A stretch of DNA of 64,000 nucleotides from Amycolatopsis suaedae (GTDB lineage Bacteria; Actinomycetota; Actinomycetes; Mycobacteriales; Pseudonocardiaceae): contig NZ_SFCC01000002.1 of the NCBI RefSeq assembly GCF_004214935.1, positions 248,001 to 312,000 on the forward strand, written 5' to 3'. The notes beneath the pieces are model-generated. The model did no database searches. It saw nothing but the letters and a program-made list of their open reading frames with translations, and had not been told where the DNA came from. A program made the position numbers and the translations under genes. How positions within the stretch are numbered: position 1 is the first letter of the stretch; the number at the start of each line of letters is the position of its first letter. Of the stretch, positions 8,284 to 16,820 are shown one piece after another.

Positions 8284-9227
8284 AGGCTCACCTCCGCGCC
8301 GTGCCACGCCACCCAGGGCGAGGAGTGGAAGTACTGCACGGACACGGCCTCCCCGGTCTCGCGGATCGTCGTCTGCAGGCCGCGTAGCCGTTTCGGCAGG
8401 TCCTCCAGCAGGTCGGCGGGGCGCAGGAACTCCAGCTCACTGCGGGCGCGGCCGAGCAGCCGCAACGCCTCGGCCTTCTCGTTGCCGCGCCCGTGTGTGC
8501 CGCGCGCCAGCTGGTCCAGGCAGGATTCCGCCTGCCGCAGCGCGTGGAACACCGAGCGTGGGAACAGCGTGTCCCGCAGCAGGAACTGCACCACCCTGCC
8601 CGCGTCCAGCGCGCCACGGTAGGTGCGCAGGTAGGTGTCCTGCGCGCCGGCCGAGCGCAGCACGGTGATCCACCCGGGGCTGGACGCCTTGTCCTGCACC
8701 CGCGACAGCAGCAGCCGCACCACCATGTCGGCGCGCTCGACCGACCGGCCGAGCACCAGGAACAGCCAGCCGTCGTCGCGGCTCATCGTGGAGTCGGCGA
8801 GGCCGGCGAACATCGCGGCGCGTTCCTCGATGAACGACAGGAACGAGTGCGGGCCCGCCCTGCGCGCGTACCGTTGCCGGTCCGGCACGGCGTTCCAGGT
8901 CGCGTTGAGGCACTCCCACATCTCCGTCGAGACGACCTCGCGCGCACCTCGGGTGTTCTCCCGCGCCGCGGTGATCGAGCCGACGATGGAGCTGGCGTTC
9001 TCCTTGGCGTAGGCCACCAGCTCGGTCAGCTTCCACACGTCCAGCTCGACACCTGCCTGCGGCGGGATGCCCAGTACCGCCAGGAGCTGGCGGCTGGCTT
9101 GGTCGGGGTCGACGCTGGCGTCCTCCAGCAGCTGGTGCACCGAGACGTTCAGGATGCGTGCGGTGTCGTCGGCGCGTTCGACGTAGCGGCCGATCCAGTA
9201 CAACGATTCGGCATTGCGAGCCAGCAC
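8280..9227 (-). CDS. Alpha-E domain protein (DUF403)
   Basis: This 315-aa, mainly helical protein begins MLARNAESLYWIGRYVERA, the hallmark start of the alpha-E (DUF403) family. It carries repeated Arg/Glu-rich helices such as DDGWLFLVLGRSVERADM. The family always accompanies a circularly permuted ATP-grasp ligase and usually a transglutaminase-like protein, as here; sometimes it is fused to the ligase. It is probably a partner or substrate-handling subunit of the ligase. It starts 13 nt after the ATP-grasp stop and overlaps the next gene by 4 bp, so it is the middle of a coupled operon. Its biochemical role is unproven. Confidence 0.92.
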   Translation of the reverse strand: MLARNAESLYWIGRYVERADDTARILNVSVHQLLEDASVDPDQASRQLLAVLGIPPQAGVELDVWKLTELVAYAKENASSIVGSITAARENTRGAREVVSTEMWECLNATWNAVPDRQRYARRAGPHSFLSFIEERAAMFAGLADSTMSRDDGWLFLVLGRSVERADMVVRLLLSRVQDKASSPGWITVLRSAGAQDTYLRTYRGALDAGRVVQFLLRDTLFPRSVFHALRQAESCLDQLARGTHGRGNEKAEALRLLGRARSELEFLRPADLLEDLPKRLRGLQTTIRETGEAVSVQYFHSSPWVAWHGAEVSL

Positions 9228-9240
9228 GTCCGCCTCCTCG

Positions 9241-10890
9241 TCATTGTTGCTGCTGCTGGGCGCTGGTCAGCTCGGGCCCCTGCTCGGCCACCAGCCCGTC
9301 CACATCGGACTGTGTGGCCAGCGCGGGCTGGGCCAGTTCGCGCTCGGCGGTCGACGACCGGCTGGCCAGCACCCAGGTGTCCTTCGACCCGCCGCCCTGC
9401 GAGGAGTTGACCACCAGGCTGCCCTCGGGCAGCGCCACCCTGGTCAGCCCGCCGGGCAGGACGAAGACGAAGTTGCCGTCGTTGACCGCGAACGGCCGCA
9501 GGTCGACGTGCCGCGGCGCCAGCCGTTCGTCCACCTTGGACGGAACGGTGGACAGCTGCACCACCGGCTGTGCGATCCAGCCGCGGCGGTCCGCCCTGAT
9601 CTTGCGGCGGACCTCGGCCAGTTCCCTCGCGGTGGCGTTGGGCCCGAACACGATGCCGTACCCGCCGGAGCCCTCGACCGGCTTGATCACCAGCTCGTCG
9701 AGGTGGGCGAGCACGTGGTTCAGCTCGTCGGGCAGCCAGCAGCGGAACGTGTCGACGTTGGGCAGGATCGGTTTCTCGTTCAGGTAATAGCGCACCATCT
9801 CCGGTACGTAGGTGTAGACCAGCTTGTCGTCACCGACGCCGTTGCCGACCGCGTTGGCGATCACGACGTTGCCCGCGCGGGCGGCGTTGAGCACGCCCGC
9901 GATGCCGAGTACGGAGTCCGGCCGGTAGTGCACCGGGTCGAGGAACTCGTCGTCGATGCGCCGGTAGATGACGTCGACCTGCTGCTCGCCCTCGGTGGTG
10001 CGCAGGTAGACGACGTTGTCGCGGCAGAACATGTCCCTGCCCTCGACCAGCTCGACGCCCATTTGCCTGGCCAGCAGCGAGTGCTCGAAGTAGGCGGAGT
10101 TGTGGATGCCCGGCGTCAGCACGACGATCATCGGATCCGCGACGTTGGCCGCCGCCGCGGCACGCAACGCCCGCAGCAGGTGCGTGGCGTAGTCGCCGAC
10201 CGGGCGCACCCGGTGCTGGGCGAACAGGTCCGGGAACACGCGCGCCATCGTGCGGCGGTTCTCCATCACGTAGGACACCCCGGACGGGTTGCGCAGGTTG
10301 TCCTCCAGCACCCGGAACGTCCCGGCCTCGTCGCGGACCAGGTCGATGCCGGCGACGTGGATGCGCACGCCGTTGGGCGGGCTGATGCCGAACGCCTCGC
10401 GCTGGAAGTAGGCACACGAGGTGACCAGCCGCCGGGGCAGCACCCGGTCGCGCAGGATCTGGGCGTCGCCGTAGACGTCGTCGAGGAACGCCTCCAGTGC
10501 CCGGACGCGCTGCGCCACCCCGCGTTCCAGCCGGGCCCACTCGGCCGCGGTGATCACCCGCGGCACCAGGTCCAGCGGGAACGGCCGTTCCTGGCCGGAG
10601 AGGGAGAACGTGATGCCCTGGTCGACCAGCGCCCGGTCGAGTGCCGCCGAGCGGGCGGTGAGGTCGCCCGCGTCGAGTGCGGCGATCGACTCGTACAACG
10701 CGCGGTAGGGCGGGCGCACGGTCCCGTCCCCGGCGAACATCTCGTCGTAGGCACCCGGATGCGGCCGGTTGGCCGCCAGGTAGCCGTCGAACTGCGCGCC
10801 GGGCCTGCCGTTGGTCCGAGCACGCGCCGTCCGGGGCCGCATTCCCGCCGGCGGCAGCTTCGGCGGCGCGTTGTTGTTCATGGAGGTCAT
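9241..10890 (-). CDS. Circularly permuted ATP-grasp protein (DUF404/DUF407)
   Basis: This 549-aa soluble protein belongs to the circularly permuted type 2 ATP-grasp family. Diagnostic blocks are visible in order: DGYLAANRPHPGAYDEMF at the N-terminus, GVRIHVAGIDLVRDEAGTF, RVLEDNLRNPSGVSYVMENR, VVLTPGIHNSAYFEHSLLA, and VIKPVEGSGGYGIVFGP with the nucleotide-binding lysine. Such enzymes are predicted carboxylate-amine ligases. The C-terminus ends in a low-complexity poly-Gln run. It is the first gene of the operon alpha-E, transglutaminase-like, lipoprotein, lipoprotein. The ATG at 10890 is chosen; an ATG three codons in is an alternative. The substrate is unknown. Confidence 0.92.
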   Translation of the reverse strand: MTSMNNNAPPKLPPAGMRPRTARARTNGRPGAQFDGYLAANRPHPGAYDEMFAGDGTVRPPYRALYESIAALDAGDLTARSAALDRALVDQGITFSLSGQERPFPLDLVPRVITAAEWARLERGVAQRVRALEAFLDDVYGDAQILRDRVLPRRLVTSCAYFQREAFGISPPNGVRIHVAGIDLVRDEAGTFRVLEDNLRNPSGVSYVMENRRTMARVFPDLFAQHRVRPVGDYATHLLRALRAAAAANVADPMIVVLTPGIHNSAYFEHSLLARQMGVELVEGRDMFCRDNVVYLRTTEGEQQVDVIYRRIDDEFLDPVHYRPDSVLGIAGVLNAARAGNVVIANAVGNGVGDDKLVYTYVPEMVRYYLNEKPILPNVDTFRCWLPDELNHVLAHLDELVIKPVEGSGGYGIVFGPNATARELAEVRRKIRADRRGWIAQPVVQLSTVPSKVDERLAPRHVDLRPFAVNDGNFVFVLPGGLTRVALPEGSLVVNSSQGGGSKDTWVLASRSSTAERELAQPALATQSDVDGLVAEQGPELTSAQQQQQ

Positions 10891-11248
10891 CGTGACGCAC
10901 CGCGCGTCGGTTGCACGAGGTGTGTTTGTGATTCACCAAATTAGCGAAGTTTCAGGTGAACTATAGACATGGAGGGTCACCTAGCGCGTCAGTCCCAATG
11001 CCCCGTCCACATAGGCGACCAGGGTCCGTTCCGGACCTACTACACGGATACTTTCGGCTGGTATACGACCAGCGTCAGCTATCTCGCCGTCAAGAGCCCC
11101 GAGGTCACGCTGACCTGCTGAGTGTCCGCTGAGTGGTGCACAGGCGTCCGCTTCGCAACGGGGCCGTAACGTCCGAACTCTGGGCAGTTGGTACTGAAGA
11201 GTGGCAGGATGCAAATCTGCCCGAGTACTGACTACTAGGAGTTACACA
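10891..11248. other. Divergent intergenic region with promoters
   Basis: This 358-bp gap between the ATP-grasp operon (minus) and the amino-acid importer (plus) is less GC-rich than its surroundings near 10915-10970. It contains a TATAGA box at 10962-10967. It ends with AGGAG (11237-11241), the ribosome binding site of the binding-protein gene. One possible 50-codon frame lies inside (10969-11121, listed separately). I see no clear dyad operator or terminator. Confidence 0.5.
10969..11121 (+). CDS. Possible small ORF, 50 aa, unassigned
   Basis: The frame runs from ATG at 10969 to TGA at 11119-11121 and would encode a Tyr/Thr-rich 50-aa peptide ending VTLTC (central part TYYTDTFGWYTTSV). Codon use is atypical for the window (CTA, ATA, TAT, ACT), there is no Shine-Dalgarno sequence, and a TATAGA box lies only a few bases upstream. 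It could be a gene remnant or chance. No function is proposed. Confidence 0.2.
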   Translation: MEGHLARQSQCPVHIGDQGPFRTYYTDTFGWYTTSVSYLAVKSPEVTLTC

Positions 11249-12070
11249 GTGGCGCGTCGACACACACGCAGAGCGCTCGCCGTGGTCCCCGTCGTGGCAC
11301 TGGCCGTGACCGCGGCAGGCTGCGCCCAGCAGGTGAACACCGGTGGAAACACCGAGGCCGGAGGGCAGATCACCCTCGTGGAGGCGGGCAAACTCACGAC
11401 CTGCACGCACCTGCCGTACGCGCCGTTCCAGTTCACCCAGGGCGACAAGACCGTCGGCTTCGACGTCGACCTCGTCGACCTGGTGCTCCCGCTGGTCGGG
11501 GCTTCGGAGCAGAAGATCTTCGACACGCCGTTCGAGGGAATCCAGACCGGTGAGTCGCTGAACATCGGCAAGTGTGACGTGGCCGCCGCCGCGATGACGA
11601 TCAAGCCGGAGCGTCAGGCGGTGATGGACTTCTCCGACCCCTACTTCGACGCCAAGCAGGCGCTGCTGGTCAAGAAGGGCTCCGGTCTGGACAGCCTGGA
11701 GAAGCTGCGCGGCAAGAAGCTGGGCGTGCAGCAGGGCACCACCGGTGAGAAGTACGCGAACGAGAACAAGGACAAGTTCGGTTACGAGATCATCCAGTTC
11801 GAGGACCTCGCGCTGGAGCAGACGGCCGTGAAGACCGGCCAGGTCGACGCTGGTATCAACGACGACGTGGTGCTGTTGGACTACCTCAAGGCCAACCCCG
11901 ACGTCGAGGTGACGACCACCTTCGACACCGGCGAGGTCTACGGCATCGCCGTCAAGAAGGGCAACGGCGCACTGCTGGCGAAGGTGAACGAGGCGCTGAA
12001 GAAGGCGAAGTCGGACGGAACGTACGACCGCATCTACGAGAAGTGGTTCGGCAAGAAGCCGACTCCCTGA
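11249..12070 (+). CDS. Polar amino-acid ABC transporter substrate-binding lipoprotein
   Basis: This 273-aa SBP family 3 protein has a basic N-terminus (MARRHTRRALAV), a hydrophobic core and a lipobox AAGC, so it is anchored outside the membrane. Family features include TCTHLPYAPFQF, VGFDVDLVDLV, CDVAAAAMTIKPERQ, MDFSDPYFDAKQALLV and the C-terminal SDGTYDRIYEKWFG. The GTG at 11249 is chosen because AGGAG lies 7 nt upstream and it begins the signal peptide; the longer frame to 11201 adds an implausible leader. It is probably a glutamate/glutamine-type or related binding protein. It is the first gene of a three-gene importer, separated from the permease by a strong palindrome. Confidence 0.93.
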   Translation: MARRHTRRALAVVPVVALAVTAAGCAQQVNTGGNTEAGGQITLVEAGKLTTCTHLPYAPFQFTQGDKTVGFDVDLVDLVLPLVGASEQKIFDTPFEGIQTGESLNIGKCDVAAAAMTIKPERQAVMDFSDPYFDAKQALLVKKGSGLDSLEKLRGKKLGVQQGTTGEKYANENKDKFGYEIIQFEDLALEQTAVKTGQVDAGINDDVVLLDYLKANPDVEVTTTFDTGEVYGIAVKKGNGALLAKVNEALKKAKSDGTYDRIYEKWFGKKPTP

Positions 12071-12078
12071 TCCGTCGC

Positions 12079-12114
12079 CGGAAGGGGCGGCCACCGCGGT
12101 GGCCGCCCCTTCCG
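12079..12114. terminator. 36-bp perfect palindrome after the binding-protein gene
   Basis: A perfect inverted repeat (positions 12079-12114, arms GGAAGGGGCGGCCACC and complement) starts eight bases after the binding-protein stop codon and ends 31 nt before the permease start. It has no T-run. Within an importer operon it most likely acts as a partial terminator or 3' mRNA-stabilising hairpin, giving more binding protein than membrane subunits. Confidence 0.75.
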
Positions 12115-12145
12115 CTGTCAGCCCTCGACTGGAGAAATCCCGATC

Positions 12146-12955
12146 ATGGCACTATCGAAGCGCAAGCGACGTCAGCGAATTCAGCTGGCTCAGTACGCGC
12201 TGCTGGCGATCATCATCGTCGTACTCGCGCTCATCGCGGACTGGGGCGACATCCAGCGCGCGTTCTTCGACGTTGACGCCGCTGCCAAGCAGTTCCCCGG
12301 CATCCTGACCGTCGCGCTGAAGAACACCATTATCTACACCCTGCTCGGTTTCGCCGTCGGGCTCGGGCTCGGCTTGGTGCTGGCACTGATGAAGCTGTCC
12401 TCGGTGCCGCCCTACCGCTGGATCGCCACGGTCTACATCGAGTTCTTCCGTGGTGTTCCCGCGCTGCTGATCTTCATCGCGCTGGGCTTCGGCGTGCCCA
12501 CGGCGTTCGGCCTGATCTTCGACATCTACTCCACGGTGGCGATCTCGCTGGGCTCGGTAGGCGCCGCCTACATCGCGGAGACGATTCGCGCCGGTATCCA
12601 GGCTGTCCCGCCCGGCCAGGTGGAGGCCGCGCGTTCGCTGGGCATGAGTCAGGGCAGGGCGATGGTGACCATCGTCATCCCGCAGGCGTTCCGCATCATC
12701 CTGCCGCCGCTGACCAACGAGCTGATCCTGCTCACCAAGGACTCCTCGCTGATCTATCTGCTGGGCGTCAGCCGTGACCAGTTCGAGCTGACCAAGTGGG
12801 GCCGCGAGGGCCTCAACGACACCGGTTCGATGACCCCGATCCTGCTCGCCGGCCTCTGCTACCTGATCATCACCCTGCCACTGGGTTACCTGTCGCGGTA
12901 CCTGGAGCGTCGTGCCGGCAGGCAGAAGGACCGCGGCCTGGAGGTTGAAGCGTGA
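12146..12955 (+). CDS. Amino-acid ABC transporter permease (HisM/GlnP family)
   Basis: This 269-aa inner-membrane permease has about five hydrophobic spans after a basic start ([11 protein letters not shown]). The family EAA loop is clear: [20 protein letters not shown], followed by [26 protein letters not shown] ribosome binding site precedes the ATG. It forms a homodimeric or paired channel with the binding protein at 11249 and the ATPase at 12952, whose start overlaps its stop by 4 bp. Confidence 0.93.
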   Translation: MALSKRKRRQRIQLAQYALLAIIIVVLALIADWGDIQRAFFDVDAAAKQFPGILTVALKNTIIYTLLGFAVGLGLGLVLALMKLSSVPPYRWIATVYIEFFRGVPALLIFIALGFGVPTAFGLIFDIYSTVAISLGSVGAAYIAETIRAGIQAVPPGQVEAARSLGMSQGRAMVTIVIPQAFRIILPPLTNELILLTKDSSLIYLLGVSRDQFELTKWGREGLNDTGSMTPILLAGLCYLIITLPLGYLSRYLERRAGRQKDRGLEVEA

Positions 12956-13728
12956 GCCCCGTCGTCGAGATCACCGGACTGCAGAAGGCGTTCGGCGAAC
13001 TGCAGGTGCTCAAGGGCATCGATCTGCAGGTCGAGCGTGGCCAGGTGGTCTGTGTCATCGGGCCGTCCGGTTCCGGCAAGTCGACGCTGCTGCGTTGCGT
13101 CAACATGCTGGAGGAGCCCAACAACGGCACGATTGCCGTCAACGGCACCGAGTTGACCGATCCGGACGTCGACATCGACGCCGCGCGGCGATCGATCGGC
13201 ATGGTGTTCCAGTCGTTCAACCTGTTCTCGCACCTGTGTGTCCTGGACAACCTCACGGTGGCCCAGCGCAAGGTCCTCAAGCGAGACAAGGAGGAAGCCG
13301 AGCGCATCGCCAGGGACAACCTGAAGCGGGTCGGCCTGTCGGACAAGGCCGGTTCCATGCCCTCGCAGCTGTCCGGCGGTCAGCAGCAGCGGGTGGCGAT
13401 CGCCCGTGCGCTGTCGATGAACCCGGACCTGATGCTGTTCGACGAGCCGACCTCGGCGCTCGACCCGGAGCTGGTCGGCGACGTGCTGAGCGTCATGCGC
13501 CAGCTCGCCGAGGAGGGTATGACGATGCTCGTGGTGACGCACGAGATGCAGTTCGCCCGCGAGGTCGCCGACGTCGTGCTGTTCATGGACGGCGGCGTCG
13601 TCGTCGAGCAGGGGCCGCCGGAGCAGGTCATCGGCAACCCGCAGCAGCAGCGCACCCAGACGTTCCTGTCCCGGGTGCTCAACCCGACCCACGTCAGAGA
13701 CGGGGAGGGGTCCCTCCCGGACGCGTGA
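12952..13728 (+). CDS. Polar amino-acid ABC transporter ATP-binding protein (GlnQ/GluA family)
   Basis: This 258-aa ATPase has Walker [11 protein letters not shown]-loop [11 protein letters not shown], signature [15 protein letters not shown], Walker [15 protein letters not shown] and H-loop VVTHEM, all canonical for the polar amino-acid uptake family. The GTG start at 12952 overlaps the permease stop (GTGA). It energises uptake by the importer encoded by the two genes upstream. A near-perfect dyad follows its stop codon. Confidence 0.94.
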   Translation: MSPVVEITGLQKAFGELQVLKGIDLQVERGQVVCVIGPSGSGKSTLLRCVNMLEEPNNGTIAVNGTELTDPDVDIDAARRSIGMVFQSFNLFSHLCVLDNLTVAQRKVLKRDKEEAERIARDNLKRVGLSDKAGSMPSQLSGGQQQRVAIARALSMNPDLMLFDEPTSALDPELVGDVLSVMRQLAEEGMTMLVVTHEMQFAREVADVVLFMDGGVVVEQGPPEQVIGNPQQQRTQTFLSRVLNPTHVRDGEGSLPDA

Positions 13729-13730
13729 CA

Positions 13731-13750
13731 CTAGTGGTCACGACCACTAG
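13731..13750. promoter_or_regulatory. 20-bp dyad CTAGTGGTC-AC-GACCACTAG
   Basis: Perfect 9-bp arms separated by two bases lie 3 nt after the importer ATPase gene and 27 nt before the start of the beta-helix membrane protein gene. There is no T-run, so an operator for a dimeric repressor of the downstream gene is more likely than a terminator. The regulator is unknown. Confidence 0.5.
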
Positions 13751-13777
13751 GAGTCGACGCGACCGGGGAGGTGAGCG

Positions 13778-16147
13778 ATGCCGGGCATCCGGCGAAACCG
13801 CGGCAAGGAACCGGATGAACCCGAGTTCCAGCCGCCGAGCGACAACGGCACCGCGCCGCTCGACCCGTTCGCGGGCGTGCCGGACAAGAAGTACGAGATC
13901 AAGGCGGCCGACCTGGTACGGCCGCTGATCGAGCCCGAACCGGGCAGGCTGCTGCGCTGGCGCAAGCAGCCGACCAACGCGCCGCTGGTGCAGGTGGAGG
14001 ACGCCTACATCACGGGTCGGCTGGACGTGCGCGCACTGGATCTCGGCTACCTGTTCCGGTTCGAGCGGTGCCGGTTCGAGCATCCGCCGGACGTCCGCGA
14101 GGCCACCCTGCTCGGGCTGGTCTTCCGCGACTGCTGGCTGCCCGGCCTGAAGGCGCGCAACCTGTGCAGCCGCAACGATCTGCGGCTCATCCGGTGTGTC
14201 GTCGACGCCGGTGAGTCCACACAGGACGCCGGGGAGACGGCCGTCCAGCGGGGCGACGACAGGGAACGCGGCAAACCGGACGCCGCGATCAACCTGACCG
14301 ACGCCACCGTCGAAGGCTCGGTCGTGCTGACCCGCACGAAGATCCTGCACCCGAAGGCCAAGGCCGTGCAGGCGGACAGGCTGGTCATCAACGGCGCGTT
14401 GCTGGCCTACCGGATGGAGGCCGTCGGCGAGGTCAGGGTGCCGGGCATGCGGACCGGCGGTAACGTCAACTTCTCCGGCGCCCAGCTGTCCAATCCGGAC
14501 GGTTTCGCGCTCAACGGCAACGGGTTGCACATCGGCGGCAGCCTGCTCTGCGAGGTCGACACCTACGGCAGGCGCAGCCAGCGGCGGCGGTTCTCCGCCG
14601 ACGGCATCGTCTACCTGCCCAGCGCCAAGGTCGACAGCGACCTGGTGCTGCGGGGCGCCTGGCTGCGCACCGACCAGCACGGGCCGATCGCCGTCGACGC
14701 GTGGAAGTCCCGTGACCCCGGCCTCGATCCACGGCCCGCGCTCTACGCCGACCGGCTCACCGTCGACGGCAACCTGGAGCTGAGCGACGGGTTCAAGGCC
14801 AACGGAACCGTGCGGATGCTCAACGCCCACATCGGCGGCACGCTCCGGCTGGCGCACGCCGAGGTGTCGGTCGCACGCGGCAACGTCGAGCCGTTCTACG
14901 ACCGCGCCCTGCACCTGGACGGCTGCGAGATCAACGGCGACATCGAGGCCACCAACCTGTCCGTGCCGGTCGGCATGGTGCGGATGGCCGACGTGACCGT
15001 CGGCGGGAACCTGCTGGCGTGGAACGCGACGATCCTGCACCACGACCGCGACGCGTTCTCCGCACGCCGCACCAAGATCGCGGGCAACCTGCACATGACC
15101 GACGCCACCGTCCACGGCACCGTGCGGCTGCAGGGTGTCGAGGTCGGCGGCAGCATCTACCTGTACGGCACGCAGCTCACCGAGCCCGCGGTGAAGGAAC
15201 GCAACAGCTTCTCGCTGGACGTCCGCACCGCCAAGATCGGCCGTGACCTGCTGCTCACCGCCAACCGGGACCGGGTGTTCCACGCGGCCGGCGGCGTGAA
15301 CCTCGACGGCGCGACGGTCGCCAGGCGGGTCGACGTCGGCGGCGCGGTGCTGGAGTCGCTGGAGCGGGACGGGGTCGCGCTGGACGCCGGTGACGTCACC
15401 GCGGACGAGTTCGTGCTGACACCGGAGAAGCCGCCGCAGGGCAAGGTGGTGCTGCTGCGGGCACACTGCGGGACGCTCAGCGACAGTCCCGAGCTGTGGG
15501 CCGCCACCGACGGCATCGACCTGGAGGACTTCCGCTACGACGCGATGAAGACCCCGATCGGGCTGAAGGACGACCGGGAGGTCGACCGGCGGATCGAGCT
15601 GCTGCGCCAGGCCATGGGCGGGTACCGGCCGGGGCCGTACGACCAGCTCGCCGAGATGCTGCGCACCAGCGGTAACGAGGAGCACGCCGCCACGGTGATG
15701 TTCCGCAAGCAGCAGTTCCGGTACGAGTCGCTCGCCGACGGCTACCGCACGCTCGGTCCGCTGGTGAAGGTGTGGAGCTGGCTGCAGCGGATGATGGTCG
15801 GCTACGGGTACCGGCCGGTGCGGGCGGTGGCGTGGCTGCTCCTGCTGCTGGCGGCGGGCAGCATCTGGTTCGCCGTCGGCGAGACCGACCACCCCTGCCG
15901 CACCGACACCGAGAACTACGCGCAGAGCAACGGCCGGTGCGCGGTGAACAGCGACGACAAGGGCCTGGAGTGGAATCCGGCGCTGTACACGGTCGACCTG
16001 CTGGTCCCGATCGTCGACTTCGGCAACAAGGGCCGCTGGTTCATGGAGGGCGCCGACAAGTGGGTGGCCGTCGGCTTCACGGCCTCCGGCTGGATCCTCG
16101 CCACGACGGTGGCCGCCGGCGTCACCCGGACCCTCCGCCGCCAGTAA
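13778..16147 (+). CDS. Large membrane protein with repeated right-handed beta-helix-like segments
   Basis: This 789-aa protein is of a type often annotated in actinomycetes as membrane-associated oxidoreductase, although I see no cofactor motif. Residues about 60-620 consist of recurring segments of the type DATVEGSVVLTRTKI, VPGMRTGGNVNFSGAQL, LNAHIGGTLRLAHAEV and MADVTVGGNLLAWNATI. These have regular Gly-Gly-Asn/Ser-Leu turns, suggesting stacked beta-coils like pentapeptide-repeat or bactofilin folds. An acidic helical stretch follows, then two transmembrane segments near the C-terminus (WLLLLLAAGSIWF and GFTASGWILATTVAAG) separated by a loop with two cysteines. The long repeat domain is probably cytoplasmic. 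The start ATG follows GGGGAGGTGAGCG. The function is unknown. Confidence 0.85.
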   Translation: MPGIRRNRGKEPDEPEFQPPSDNGTAPLDPFAGVPDKKYEIKAADLVRPLIEPEPGRLLRWRKQPTNAPLVQVEDAYITGRLDVRALDLGYLFRFERCRFEHPPDVREATLLGLVFRDCWLPGLKARNLCSRNDLRLIRCVVDAGESTQDAGETAVQRGDDRERGKPDAAINLTDATVEGSVVLTRTKILHPKAKAVQADRLVINGALLAYRMEAVGEVRVPGMRTGGNVNFSGAQLSNPDGFALNGNGLHIGGSLLCEVDTYGRRSQRRRFSADGIVYLPSAKVDSDLVLRGAWLRTDQHGPIAVDAWKSRDPGLDPRPALYADRLTVDGNLELSDGFKANGTVRMLNAHIGGTLRLAHAEVSVARGNVEPFYDRALHLDGCEINGDIEATNLSVPVGMVRMADVTVGGNLLAWNATILHHDRDAFSARRTKIAGNLHMTDATVHGTVRLQGVEVGGSIYLYGTQLTEPAVKERNSFSLDVRTAKIGRDLLLTANRDRVFHAAGGVNLDGATVARRVDVGGAVLESLERDGVALDAGDVTADEFVLTPEKPPQGKVVLLRAHCGTLSDSPELWAATDGIDLEDFRYDAMKTPIGLKDDREVDRRIELLRQAMGGYRPGPYDQLAEMLRTSGNEEHAATVMFRKQQFRYESLADGYRTLGPLVKVWSWLQRMMVGYGYRPVRAVAWLLLLLAAGSIWFAVGETDHPCRTDTENYAQSNGRCAVNSDDKGLEWNPALYTVDLLVPIVDFGNKGRWFMEGADKWVAVGFTASGWILATTVAAGVTRTLRRQ

Positions 16148-16166
16148 CCCCGCACGAGTCGTACGT

Positions 16167-16796
16167 TCAGCGCACGGTCTCGGCCACCAGGACGGCCGCC
16201 AGCGCGCCGTAGACCCCGGCCGCTAGCCGCTCCAGCAGCTTCCGGACGCCGGAGCGGCTCAGCACCCGGTCGCGGACGGCGCCCGCGGCGTACCCGATTG
16301 CCAGGTCCGTGAGCAGGCCCAGCAACTGCAGGATCAGGCCGAGCATCAGCAGCTGGAGTACCGGGTTCTCGCTGGTGTCCCCGAGGAACTGCGGCAGGAA
16401 CGCCGTGAAGAACAGCATGATCTTCGGGTTGGAGATGTTCACCAGGAAGCCGCGCCGGAACGCGCCGGTGGCTCCCGCGGACGCCTCCATCGGAGCTCCG
16501 CCTGCCCGCCAGCTCGACCAGGCCAGGTAGGCGAGATACGCGGCTCCGGTGAGCCGGATCGCGTCGGCGACACCCGGCGCGGCGGCGAGGAACGCGCCGA
16601 GGCCCAGCGCCGTGAGCACGACGTACACGCTGACTCCCGCGGTGATGCCGAGGGCTGCCCGGGTGGCGCCCTTGCGGCCGTCCCGCAGTCCGGTGGCGAC
16701 CATGAACGCCATGTCCGGTCCTGGCGCCAGCATGAGGACGACGGCGGCGCCGATGAACGCGGGCAGCACGCCGACGTCGATGTAACCAGAAGACAC
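16167..16796 (-). CDS. LysE/RhtB family amino-acid exporter
   Basis: This 209-aa membrane protein has about six hydrophobic spans and family motifs LMLAPGPDMAFMVATGLRDGRKGA at the N-terminus (first loop), then GFLVNISNPKIMLFFTAFLPQF in the middle. These indicate a LysE-type translocator exporting amino acids or related small molecules. The GTG start at 16796 has no evident Shine-Dalgarno sequence. It is divergent from a CGNR zinc-finger regulator gene only 24 bp away, which suggests that regulator controls it. Confidence 0.92.
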   Translation of the reverse strand: MSSGYIDVGVLPAFIGAAVVLMLAPGPDMAFMVATGLRDGRKGATRAALGITAGVSVYVVLTALGLGAFLAAAPGVADAIRLTGAAYLAYLAWSSWRAGGAPMEASAGATGAFRRGFLVNISNPKIMLFFTAFLPQFLGDTSENPVLQLLMLGLILQLLGLLTDLAIGYAAGAVRDRVLSRSGVRKLLERLAAGVYGALAAVLVAETVR

Positions 16797-16812
16797 GGAT
16801 TAGGAGGTTACA
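16781..16812. promoter_or_regulatory. Inverted repeat TGTAACC-N18-GGTTACA between divergent genes
   Basis: Seven-base arms at 16781-16787 and 16806-16812 flank the start of the LysE gene and lie just before the CGNR gene. The wide spacing makes it a tentative operator. It could be recognised by the CGNR regulator encoded alongside. Confidence 0.3.
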
Positions 16813-16820
16813 CTGGTTTC

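Noticed and set aside
13694..15892. A 732-codon antisense frame over the beta-helix protein gene
   Set aside because: It is a high-GC shadow frame; composition (His/Val/Gln/Arg-rich) and lack of motifs are typical of non-coding strands.
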